In this document: positions 47,232-58,131 of the stretch, piece after piece
How positions within the stretch are numbered: the first letter of the stretch is position 1
Layout of the letters: the number at the start of each line of letters is the position of its first letter
DNA from: Canna indica
Taxonomy: Eukaryota; Streptophyta; Magnoliopsida; Zingiberales; Cannaceae
Length of the DNA stretch: 64,000 nucleotides
Assembly: GCA_034359265.1 (NCBI GenBank)
Contig: CP136898.1
Coordinates: 3,660,501-3,724,500, forward strand
Direction of reading: 5' to 3'
The notes under the pieces: model-generated
What the model saw: the letters and a program-made list of their open reading frames with translations, nothing else
What the model was told of the DNA's origin: nothing
Database searches by the model: none
Program-made: the position numbers and the translations under genes

Positions 47232-47552
47232 ATGGAGAGATCTGCTGTTGTTGGTTCTCATGGCTTCAGGTAATATATCTAATATAAATAAAATTATTTT
47301 ATTTCTTTCATTAACTAAATAAAATCACAAAATAAATAATTAAATGGATGAATTAATTGTTGGGATATATCGTATATGGATGATGCAGCTGAGACAAGAG
47401 TTGAAGGTAATGTGTGCTACAAGAACAACTTTGATTACAAAGGAGTTTGCACCTTGGAGACCTGCAATGCTCAGTGTACCAGCAAGGGTTTCCAAGGTGG
47501 CAAATGCATTACAATCATCGTTGTCAACTGCTTCTGCTACAGCGATTGTTAA
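47232..47552 (+). pseudogene. Defensin-like B-type copy B3, exon 1 broken, mature exon intact
   Basis: Exon 1 (47232-47269) is 38 bases against 64 in B2: net loss of 26 bases in two places removes most of the hydrophobic core and shifts the frame, so the usual spliced product fails. Exon 2 (47389-47552) is complete: eight cysteines with B spacing, VCYKNNFDYKGVC, TSKGFQGGKC, ending YSDC. An ATG at 47378, just before the splice acceptor, is in frame with exon 2 (MDDAAETRVEG) but would lack a signal peptide. Upstream region and TATA area are less conserved. Most likely a recent pseudogene. Confidence 0.75.
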
Positions 47553-48139
47553 TTAATCCTCGTTAATTCTTCTTCATCTACCAACTTCATTTTATCGTGT
47601 CATCTTCATTTCAAATAATTAATTTTTTTAATAAAAAAATCTTGTATTTATCAAGAGGAATAAAATGTCGCAATGTAAATCACATGATGCATTTGGTTTA
47701 TCCTAATTAATATATTTATATATCATCCCATTTAAAAATCTCATATTCTATTCAACATTTGTTATATATTGCCGGGTGAGGAGAAAAAATCTTCCATGAA
47801 TTATGACTTTTTTACAATTACTTTTCATAAATTTTGAAATTTGACAAAAATAAATTAAATTTTATGAAACTAACAAAAACATTTGGCCCCACTGTTAATT
47901 AACAGAATCTTTTTAAAATGACCCGTGACGGTTTTTCGTTAGCTCAAATATTAACAAAATAAAAAAAATAATTAAGAAATTAAAAATTAGAAAATATTAA
48001 TTACAAATTTATTTCTTAATTAATTTTTCTAACGATTTAGTCAAATGTGAAGTTAGTAATTACAAACATAATTATAATTCACTACATGGGCTGGCAATCC
48101 CAAATGGAGGCCCATTTTGAATCTGCTAACTTAAATATT

Positions 48140-48240
48140 TATATTTTTACTAATTGCTAAATCAGAGATGAAATAATCAAATTATTTAAAAATGGGTGAG
48201 ATGGGAGACAAGATGAAGGCATACCGTTGCAACGGATAAC
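48140..48240. repeat. Partial copy of the region after B4
   Basis: Gatgaaataatcaaattat, gggtgagatgggagac and gcataccgttgcaacgg match 53220-53298. The match ends at 48236, where the sequence turns into an A3-type upstream region, so this is a duplication or deletion border. Confidence 0.6.
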
Positions 48241-48711
48241 GGAATCAATTAAAATCATATTTTTATAAATTGTACTATATATTAACTCTTTATAAATAGA
48301 TTCCTCACATATATCAACTTCTAGAAAATAACCTTTATTCTAGTTTATTTTCGTTTGCTGCATCTTTGTATTTAGAATTATTTTAGAATTATTATATATA
48401 TATATAAGGGGGATAATTATGTCTTTTGCCCTTATAGAAGTCAAAAAATATTTAATGGGATCGATGGAGGACAAAAATACCAAACTACCTTCCCCGTATA
48501 CTCAAAAGCATATTTAATTCTTCCCAAAAAATTAATGCTCTTCAATTAAATGATGAATCTATCAATACATAACAATCTCGATCGATCGTAAAAGCTATTC
48601 AATTGATCTATAAAAACTTAAAAAGGGAGATGAGATTGAGTTGATGCTGCAAGCAGGTGGAACATTAATAATAACAAGTAAGTTCTCTAACTAAACTACA
48701 AGCAAGTAGGG

Positions 48712-48887
48712 ATGGAGAGGAAGGCATCGCTCACTTTCGTGTTTTTTTTGACAAAAATAAAAAGTCATAACAGATGATCATATTGGGATTTGAATTCAGA
48801 TCTCTAAAAAATATACAAGATATTGTCATCAATTACGCTACTCACTTTTGTGTTCATACTTTTGAGTTCTTGTGCTGATTGCTTCGC
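48712..48887 (+). pseudogene. Defensin-like A-type pseudogene A8, exon 1 only
   Basis: ATGGAGAGGAAGGCATCGCTC, split by the same SINE-like insertion as A7, then agttcttgtgctgattgctt. The promoter before it (caatctcgatcgatcg, gatctataaaaact) is A3-type. Just after exon 1, sequence jumps from taatatt to aaatatgtc of a downstream repeat block, so the intron and exon 2 are deleted. Confidence 0.78.
48743..48840 (-). mobile_element. SINE-like insertion in exon 1 of A8
   Basis: Target duplication ctcactttcgtgt / ctcacttttgtgt at 48730-48742 and 48841-48853. On the minus strand: tagcgtaattgatgac, gagatctgaattcaaatcc (decayed B-box), A-rich 3' tail. Confidence 0.7.
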
Positions 48888-48899
48888 ATATGTAATATT

Positions 48900-49230
48900 A
48901 AATATGTCAACAATAATAAAAAATTTATTGTTAATGCCTAATATATAATTAAGAATTCGTTGGTAATATTAATACCAATATTTTTTTATTTGTAAAATTC
49001 ATTGGTGATACTGCGGTAAGTGTTACCTACGAATGTTACAGTATTTGTTGATATTACAAACAAGCAAAGATTTATTTGTTGTTAATTACCAACAAATGAT
49101 ATATTTGTATGTTGGTAGTTTTGTTGATAATACCAACAGATATATTTATTTGTAATTTTTACCAACAAAATTAGTTTGTTAGTAATTAATTTGTTGGTGA
49201 AAAATTAATTCCTTTTAGTGATTAATGTGC
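48900..49230. repeat. Block rich in ccaacaaa / ttggtaa motifs, copy 5
   Basis: Parallels 44005-44340 closely (gcctaatatataattaag, ggtagttttgttgataa). Confidence 0.5.
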
Positions 49231-49344
49231 ATATTACTTTTTAAAAACACTAAATTCTCCTAATTGATGTGCCTAACGATTCTCCTAATACTCACGTGTA
49301 ATAAAGTGCTCATGATTGTTGATAAAATTATAACTAATGTCATT

Positions 49345-51220
49345 GTTTTTATAAATAAATAAATAAAAACCAGCCCTCAAGTCAGGCTATACCCAGACAT
49401 TGGGTAGAAGAGGCAAAGGATCACTGATCGTGCACACCTCGCTAGGGACATGAGTACAACTATATTCTTTCAGGTGGACTAAAACTTTATTAATCACTAA
49501 AATATTTACATCAAAGTAATCAACAAAATCTGTTTTGTGGTAAGCAACATTGTAGCTTAACCTTGATACATTAGAATGAGAAGAATAAAAATAATTACAA
49601 CTATTGCAATGAATAAGATTTGGGGGGACTATAACATGATAAGGATCAATCAATAATCTCCAATAGTTATAATCCGAATAGCAGTTGCCAAAGACATTCC
49701 ATGGCTCTTAGCAAAATTGTGAAGGGAATTTTTCAGTTATACCATAGTTTGTTAGTTAATGAGCCACTGTATTTTATTTCCTATTAGTAAATAGCCACCC
49801 ATGATGTCAAGTTTTATTGCCAAAGACAAACTGTAAGAGGTTTCAAACAATTATTCAGAATGTCTATAGCCACCATACTATCCGTGAATATATTTAGATG
49901 CTTGATATTAATCAAATTAGCTTTCAACAAGCACCACCAGATTGCTTTCAGTTCAGCACTTAAGATGTCATGAGTATTAGATGAGCTGAAATCTTTCACG
50001 AAGACTTCATTCCTTTCATTGAGAAATTAGAAATCTAGCCCTGCTTTGTTAGAATGCTTGAGCCATACGGCATCACAGTATGTTGTGAGAGAAGCTTCAT
50101 TTTGTACCTGTAAACTGTCAAGGTTAACATTTGTGGACTAGATGATTTTAAACAGTTGTTGCTATAGTTGATAGTTTGTTTTGTTAAGTCAAGTCTTGTA
50201 GGCTTGCAGTTGCTGCCAATTCTTGTACCGGTAAACTAAGTTGCTTTACATTGTTTAATTCAACCAATATTCTACAAATCAAGGTATTATGCCCAGTATA
50301 TTTGCCTTTAAAATAAGTCTCATTTCTATTTTTCCACGAGCACCAAAGGCCAATAGCAATACAACTTAGCAAGCCCATCATGCTTTCCTTGTCTAGGTTT
50401 TTGCATTCATTTGTCCATTAATCATGTATCCAACTTTCTTTGAACTCAAATTTATGGTTTAAGATGGTCTCCAAGTCAGCCCACAGTTTGGTTGCATAGC
50501 TACATTCAAAGAATATATGAATGATATTGTCTTTTCCCTCCTTGCAAATCCGACAGTCCTGTTCAGAAGTTATCTTCAACATAAACATTCATTTAATTGT
50601 AGGAAGTCTCTCTTGGATTAATTTCCATAAGAACAATTTAATCTTGAGTAAGACTTTTAAGTTCCAAAGCAACCTCCAGTGAAAAGATTTGTCAATCTCC
50701 TCTGAGCTTTCATTTTTTAAGAAATTGTAAGCTCCTTTGCAATTAAGCTTTCCCTTTTTATTCAATGTCTATATCCACTTGTCATTTTTATCACTTAAAG
50801 ACAGGTGTATATACAAAATGAAATTCACCAATTCTTTCCCAAATAACTGATTAAGCAAGGACCAGTTCCAATCATTATTTTGGATGAGATCAGTTACCTT
50901 ATTGACTTCATTTATTCTATTAACATTAACGAAGATAGGCCACTTTTCAATGGGATACATCTAATCCAGGGGTCCCTCTATATATCAATAATATTTTCAT
51001 TGTCAATTTTTATTTTTAGTCCTTCTCTCAGCTTGTATAAAACTGTGAAAATGCCCTTAGTAGCTCAGCTCTTTCTCATGCCCCAAGCATTATTCCAAGG
51101 GTGAATGTCTGCATGGTTCAGTGTCAGGAGGTTGACCCGGGTGATGTTTTTTCTATTCAATAGAGGTAGGATTTTATTTTTTTTTGCTGCATGGAGTGAG
51201 ATTTTGGTAAGCTTTGGATC
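49345..51220 (-). mobile_element. LINE fragment, 5'-truncated
   Basis: Minus-strand pieces of plant LINE ORF2: an RNase H part at 49999-49814 (LSAELKAIWWCLLKA, IFTDSMVAIDIL) and the region before it at 50381-50184 (IGLWCSWKNRNETYF), then zf-RVT-like text with many stops up to about 51000. The left edge has A/T-rich tail sequence (tttttataaataaataaat). The host sequence (taatgtcattg ... aagacatgt) is interrupted here. Non-functional. Confidence 0.75.
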
Positions 51221-51239
51221 TTAAAAAAATTATAAAAAG

Positions 51240-51790
51240 ATTATAAGACATGTTTAGGAGGAGGATATAACAACACTCGTTACTTTATATATATATTCTA
51301 ATTGCTTAACAATTTATCAGGGGAAGCAATTAATTGGGCATCAATTGCTTTAATTAACAATTAAGTTGAATATAATTACTGCTTGGTTGTCTGAATTGCT
51401 TGAATTAGCAAAAATTAAAAAAAACATATATTAATACCATGCTATATGCTACCGATCATACGAGGAAACATTAAAACCACATTAAATCCTACCAAAGCAT
51501 ATGGGGAAATCATGCGGATTAATTGGAACAATTCCTTTAATATATCGGCCAAAGAAATATATACCACATTAATTGGCCGAAGAGATTAAAGGGTATAAAA
51601 AATGAAAAAAACATTGTAAAAATTCTAGATTTGGCAACAATTGCTTTAATTAGCAATTAAGAAAAATAATCGATCACGGCGTAGTTGCTCGAATTAGCAA
51701 AATAAAATTAAAAAATTAAAAAAATATTAAAAGTCTTACTAAATATTCCAGGAAACGTTAATTAAAACCATACTAAATGCTGCCATCTCA
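51240..51790. repeat. Duplicated non-coding block, copy 4, and B-type far upstream flank
   Basis: Ggggaagcaattaattgggc and ctgcttggttgtctgaattg parallel 45435-45560; aaatgctgccatctcatac parallels 46760. No gene. Confidence 0.5.
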
Positions 51791-51799
51791 TACTTTAAA

Positions 51800-52341
51800 C
51801 CGTTAAAAATAGTAAATTAAGATATATTTAACAATACTTAAAAATATTCTATAGCACGAATATTAATTTAATTTAAATATTATTATTATTATTACTTCCT
51901 ATACAATGAAAATATAAAATGCTTCTTAAAAAAATAATTGCAAGTAATTAATATTTAAAATAATAGAATATAATTATGTTTATATTTACTCACCATTAAA
52001 TTATTACTTTAAAATTAATTAATTTAATATTAAAAATATATTCGTGATGGCTCAAGATTAGTGAAGAAATAATTCCTGCCTATTTCTGAGTCATATTATT
52101 TCATGCAAATGGAATAGTGTATCAATATTCCATTAATCTCTCTCCTGAATATTTTGGATTCGGAAGGGCATAATTAGTAAGAAATTAGAGAAAATCGTTT
52201 TAAAAATTATGGCATTGGTGAAAGCCATAAATATATTAATTAATGGAAATAGAACTTGTTGTTTGCTGATCTCTATATAAATAGGCTCACTCATCAAAGA
52301 AAACATATATCAGAGATTAATTAATTTCAATTGTAGGACAC
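51800..52341 (+). promoter_or_regulatory. Conserved upstream region and promoter of DEFL B4
   Basis: Matches the regions before B2 and B3. TATA box tatataaataggctcac starts at about 52274, about 65 bases before the ATG. Confidence 0.6.
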
Positions 52342-52692
52342 ATGGAGAGAAGGATTAATGTAGCTGCTGTTCTTGCCCTCTTCTTCTTGGTTCTCACGGC
52401 TTCATCAGGTAATATATCTAATATAAATAGAATTATTTTATTTCTTTCATTAACTATATAAATAAATAAAATTACAAAATAAATAATTAAATGGATGAAT
52501 TAATTGCTGGGATATATGGATGATGCAGCTGAGATAATAGTTGAAGGTAAAGTGTGCTACAATAACAACTTTGATTACAAAGGAGTTTGCGCCTTGGAGA
52601 GCTGCAATGCTCAGTGTACCAACAAGGGTTTCCAGGGTGGCAAATGCATTACAATCGTCAATATCAACTGCTTCTGCTACAAGGATTGTTGA
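52342..52692 (+). CDS. Defensin-like secreted cysteine-rich peptide, B-type copy B4
   Basis: Exons 52342-52408 and 52529-52692, phase-1 intron, 76 aa, stop TGA. Signal peptide MERRINVAAVLALFFLVLTASS; mature part from about VEGKVCYNNNF. Eight cysteines spaced C-x10-C-x4-C-x3-C-x9-C-x7-C-x-C-x3-C, gamma-core GGKC, ending YKDC. About neutral charge. Very close to the mature exon of B3, which suggests a recent duplication in which B3 decayed. It is the last gene of the array; single-copy sequence follows from about 53.3 kb. Probably functional. Confidence 0.88.
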
Positions 52693-53039
52693 TTAATTCT
52701 TCTTCATGCTATCTTCATTTCAAATAATTAATTAATTAATTAATACCCATCTCCGTGTGACTTATGTAGGGCTTATTTTAATAAAAAAAACTTATATTTA
52801 TCAAGAGGAATAAAATTATGCCACCTACTTGGTTGATGAATATATAGATGTATTACCAATTCGCACTAAATAGCTTTCGGTTTTTGATATTATATAAGGG
52901 ATGTAAATCGCATGATGCATTTGGTTTATCCCCTCAATAAAATATTGATGGGAGGTAAAGAGTAAAAATTTCTCCTGAATTATGAGTCTTTTACAATGAT
53001 ATTAATAAAAAAAATTAATTATAAATTTATTTCCTAATT

Positions 53040-53580
53040 AATTTTTCTAACAATTTAGTCAAATGTGAAGTTTTTGTTTTTGTGTTTTTTAAAAGTCAAA
53101 TGTGAAGTTAGTAATTACAAACATAATTATAATTCACTACATGGGCCGGCAATCCCAAACGGAGGCCCATTTTGATTCTGCTAACTTAAATATTTATATT
53201 TTTACTAATTGTTAAATCAGAGATGAAATAATCAAATTATTTAAAAATGGGTGAGATGGGGGACAAGATGAAGGCATACCGTTGCAACGGTTAACGGAAT
53301 CGAAGGACGAAATGTTGGTGGTGGTGGTGGTGGTGGTAGTGGGTAGGTAGGTGAAGAAAAGGGGAAAAGGACCGGAGTCTCCGGTAAAAGAATGGGTAAA
53401 TGAGGTGGTGTGGGTGGGGAGACCAACGGTCAAACTTGTGTACAATGATGGGGAGCTGAACCTGAGCCCTGCTGCCTCCTTTTCTCCTGCAACCAAGAGA
53501 GATGATGCGTTGGGCCCCAACTTTGTCATTGTACTGTTCTTCTCTCTCTCTCCACCATTATTGAATTGATCTTGATCTTG
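53040..53580. other. B4 3' flank and unrecognised ORF-bearing stretch
   Basis: 53100-53300 is the B-type 3' flank (cactacatgggccggcaatc). 53315-53337 is a (TGG)n run. Open frames overlap on both strands at 53212-53598 (minus, 128 aa, Thr-rich because of the TGG run) and 53351-53569 (plus, from a GTG; EWVNEVVWVGRPTVKLVYND). Neither has a recognisable domain or exon structure. The plus-strand text looks somewhat protein-like and might be a relic exon. Confidence 0.3.
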
Positions 53581-53870
53581 TTTTTTTTTTATAACCAACG
53601 TAACTTTATTAATACTGAGCCAGGGTCAAAAAAATAAAATAAATCATTATACAGAATTGTCTCCATTTTTGAAGGTGGAATGGATGACCAGATTAATACA
53701 TCACGATCCAGGCGAGCTATTGTTGCTGCCCAATGAGCAACTTCGATCATTATTTTTGAGTCTGACTCAATTTGGAACTTAGGTAGATTATGTATCTGAG
53801 CAAAATTTAGAACTTATTTGATTGCTAGTGCTTTCAAATGTAAGACAGAATGCCCCAAGCCTTCATAAGC
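53581..53870 (-). mobile_element. LINE 3'-end fragment
   Basis: Poly-T at the left is the A tail. On the minus strand it reads EVAHWAATIARLDRDVLIWSS, the end of a LINE RNase H domain, resembling the 3' end of the 28663-33604 element. Flanked by cttgatcttg on both sides, taken as the target duplication. Confidence 0.75.
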
Positions 53871-55970
53871 CATGTTCTTGATCTTGATCCATCCATCTTC
53901 TTCTTCAATTAATCTACACCCCTGTTCTTCAATTAATCTTCATAAGCTTCTTCATCGTCCATTCGTTCACCAAATCACCAGGAAAGAAATTAATTAAGAG
54001 CATGCATGTGAATTGGGGATGGAAAGAGATGGACGAGACACAAAGATTCTGCAGGCTTCAAAAGAAGTCGAAGCAACGCATCAATCATTGGAGCTCTTTT
54101 AGAAATCCGTGTGTCATCCACTTGTGATATCTTCGATTCATTTTTTTTTCTGTAAATTAAAGGGTACTTTAATTAATTAATTAATTCATCAAGCTGATGA
54201 TTTAGAGGAGAGTACAGATGATTGATTAATTTGCATGCATGCAGGGCAGGGGGTGCAAGTATTTGAGAGAGGCCTTTTGGGGCAAAAACCTAAGTGTCCT
54301 TGATTACTGGAATTGCATGTAGCAATCAGAGTTGGGTAATATATATATGGACCACCAATATTTCTAATTGAGAGTTGGGAAAAAGTTTCACCTACAGGCT
54401 TTAATCTCTGGTGAACCCTAAAATTGGCAATCCGTGGACCACTCTTTTTCCAGTCAAAATCAAGTGCTTCTGACCATTACTTCACTAGCTCCTGTCCTTG
54501 CCTTTTCCCAACTTTTTTTAAATTATATTAATATATTCTTATATTATATTATATATATATATATATACTCGATTAGTACATTAAATAAATATATTAATTG
54601 CCTCATTTCTTTTAATTGATTTGATGCTGCAAAGGAGAGTGGGCTGAAGACTTGAAGCTGAAGCCAGCCACCACTCGTTGCCTGATGGCCAGGTGATGCT
54701 AATTTACCAAAACCCAAGCCATGGCATGACAAGACTTGTCATCCTTAACAGTCCAATGTGCCAGCCATGTATATATATTTAATTTATGCGGCATGACATT
54801 ACAAGACATGTAAATTTGTGACGACTTGATCATTAAATTTATTTACCCCTCCAACAATCGATTTGATTGTTCGATAAATTAAATCGGCCTTTTGACATAT
54901 CGCACAAATTAAATGTGTTTTCTTGACTTTTTATTTTCTTTTCGCGAGACACTCCAACTTTTCAATCAACCGCGTGGTGGTATTTGTCTCCATCAATCTT
55001 TTCTTTGAAATCTCATATTAATCCGCTCCTCGAAATTGTCGGCTCACCAGCTACTTAATTTCCATGCATCTGTCGTCCATCGCTTCGATCAATAATTAAT
55101 TTCTGCCTTCGTAATTAAATTACAAGCTAGATAATTGAATTATATAATTAAGATTAAACATGAATTTTTGGGCTTAATTGGGCTGCGAGCCAGATAATTC
55201 TCTGCTAATCGCCTGCATAATTAAATATCATGACTGGAACCTAGAATTTTCACCGGCAGTAAAATGGTAGCCCAAATTAATTAACCCGGGTTTTGGCCTA
55301 CTTTAAATTGCCTTGCAAAAAGCAAGGCAGGCAATTTTTGTTGGTATATATGTCTTCATTTCATTTCCTCCCAAATCGTACATCTTTTTGCCTCGTTCGA
55401 ATAATTTCAAGCTGCCTAACCAAATCCGGACCATGCATTTTAGACCTCACCGGTCACCACACCACCACCCACTTATACATTTCTCTTTACTAAATGAAAT
55501 TAATGAAATCTCGATAGATAAGTAAGTAGATAGAGAGTACGTCTCCAAGGGAAATGATGGGTACTATGAGCTGGCCCAATGACCCAGTGCCACGTAGAGG
55601 ATATGTATCTGTGAAAAATATAATGAAGAGCTAGAGACGACGACGACATTGCACATGACCTGTATCTCACAATGCAGATCTTATCTTCTCAATGCAATTA
55701 AACTACGCAGTACGGATTCATTCTCTTGAGAAGAGAGAAGAAGAAGAGATAAAAAAGGTAAGCCAGTAAAACGCCACCCACCCAGCCGCTGCCCAAACCC
55801 ACTTTTTCTTCCGCTCTTTTATTTTTTTTATCAAGTTTTTTATCTCAACTTACTTGTCCAAGAATCTCTCACGACATGTCACTTTCACCGCTACCTAATG
55901 CGTGCATAAACCCTAATTCATACATACATTGCTGATACATATATATAATCCCCCTGCCCCCAATTAATCT

Positions 55971-55973
<3 letters not shown>

Positions 55974-56004
<31 letters not shown>
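55974..56004. repeat. (AT)n microsatellite
   Basis: Uninterrupted AT dinucleotides. Confidence 0.9.
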
Positions 56005-56011
<7 letters not shown>

Positions 56012-56880
56012 AATTCAGCTAGCAGGTGAAGTACTCTGATTATGTTATAGTAAAAGAAGAAGACAATATAAGCTCAGTTGACTGCCGGAAACCCTAATAT
56101 TCCTTTTGCTTCTTGCAGTATTTGCACGAGCATATATAGGCAATCAATTGTTTAGGTCTGCTGCAAACTTAATTGTAGAAATCCGAGATATTCCACCATC
56201 GCGCTGTATAGTATATATGTGTAGGGGGGGGGGATTAATTAATGAATGAATGAGGAATATGTCTATGTATAGGTGAGTAATAATAAAATGGAGGGGAAGA
56301 AATAATATCGTTGTGCATGTGGAGAACCAAGGAAGGATTTGTGTAGTGAGGATTTGGCGTAGAGTACACCGACATAGTGCTGTTTTGAAATGGGGTTGTA
56401 GGGTTTGGGAACTGGGAATGTTGTTGTGTTGCGGTCAACTGGGCAATGTCCCAACAAAAGACATAAAGAGCTGTTAATATTTATTATTACCATCTTCATC
56501 CGCCCAATACATTTCTCTATTTTTAATTCCATATATATATTATTTCCCACGGCTCTATTCTCGGGACGTGATCAATTAATGGCTTTCGATCCCTCTCTCT
56601 CTCTCTCTCCATGCAATGCATATCTGATATCTGTGTAGAAATGGAGAGCTTCACGTGATGCAGGCGAGGGCTTCTGAGTTTTAGACCACTTATTTTCCTT
56701 CTGACGTGATTTCTCATGGAGAAGCTGATCGATGTTAATCTCACTAATTCATTATTTAATAAAGAGAACAATAAAATTTACTAAGCCTAATATTACTGAT
56801 ATATAAGAATTTATATTATCTAGTACATTATCATATCATATATATCGGATGTCCTCTTCGATTGATAAAAGTTTAATACA

Positions 56881-56881
<1 letters not shown>

Positions 56882-56949
<68 letters not shown>
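56882..56949. repeat. Compound (TA)n(GA)n microsatellite
   Basis: TA dinucleotides to about 56920, then AG dinucleotides to 56949. Confidence 0.92.
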
Positions 56950-56952
<3 letters not shown>

Positions 56953-57322
56953 ATTAATTAATAATATTATAGTACAGTCAAAATTTTGAATTTTAGGCAC
57001 AAGACCATGTGAATCTGCAGAACACAAGCCAATGATAGTAATTTTGGCAGGAGAAAGTGGATCACTGAATCACTAGCTCCCAAGCTCTCATGTTCTACTT
57101 TTCTGAATCCATATCTCTGCTATAATTCTATCAACAATTAAGTACAAACATTTTCATAACAAATCTCTTTTTAGTTATATAATTACCTAGGCATATATAT
57201 ATGACCTATTCAGTACTTATTAATTAATTCTCTGGTATTTGATTAGTTTATGATCCACTTAATTAAGAGCAAAAGATTACGATTCATGCATGAACATGGT
57301 ATTTATTGTGTCTAATTAATTA

Positions 57323-57721
57323 ATGGCCTTAATAATATATTACTTATTTCCTTTTTGGAGTTACATGCAACCACCAAGTGAATCATGCAAAAACAAGAGG
57401 CAAAAGAAAAAGCTGGCCACAGTACTCATAGAGATCATAACCTCCATCCAGGTGATATGGAAGAAGGCAGCATCTCTCTCTCTCTGCAATATCTGCATGC
57501 AGAAAGCCATCAGTGAAGAACAGAAATCTCAGACATCCTCCCCTTTATTAATTATCCCCACAAGGAAGAGTTCTTCACATCAATTAATGGACACAAACAC
57601 ACATAAAACTTCCACTTCTATATACAAGTATAATCCAAGAATGGTCGGAAAGGAGTGTTGGTCAAAGAAAGGGACAACAAGTATACAAAGAGACCCAAGT
57701 ACACGGCAGCTGGCTACGTAA
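57323..57721 (+). other. Open frame of 132 codons, probably not a gene
   Basis: Starts MALIIYYLFPFWSYM and continues with a Lys/Ser/Thr-rich part. No domain, no exon partners and no upstream promoter that I can see. Its length is somewhat above chance for this AT-rich region, so it is listed for completeness. Confidence 0.12.
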
Positions 57722-57729
57722 TTAAATTA

Positions 57730-58131
57730 ATATAAAAGTGTATATATAAAAAATATTTTTAGATAGATTTCATCATCATGTAGTAGCAGAATTAATTAAT
57801 GAGTATGCATATGATTCCATTACATCAAAACAAAATTGGCAAGCACACTGAGATATCATGTGTGCCCACCTAAGTCAGTAATGGATATGCTCTCAGTGCT
57901 ACTCCATCACAACTTACTTCGCCCACAATACCCCTCGGCCCCATACATAAATATGGATAGGGGCATTTTGAGCAGGAAATTACTAAACATATATCTCCTC
58001 TAAAGAGATATATATATCATAAACTATACGCAGCTATAGCTAGCACAGCCCACAAACTAAACACATGCGACACTGCTTAATTACTAATTAACACGCATGT
58101 CTCAGAGAAGCAGCATGCATTCATTCATTAA
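57730..58131. other. PLATZ 3' UTR and downstream sequence
   Basis: Follows the stop codon of the minus-strand PLATZ gene. Contains aataaaatg-free AT-rich text; a poly(A) signal could not be assigned with confidence. No ORF. Confidence 0.4.

Larger units (their letters stand above)
53880..57320. other. Gene-free single-copy spacer
   Basis: Outside the array. AT-rich with (AT)n at 55974-56004 and short pyrimidine tracts. Open frames here are short and have no domain, signal peptide or neighbouring exon I could identify. It may hold regulatory sequence for PLATZ or an unrecognised non-coding transcript; nothing specific can be supported. Confidence 0.4.
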
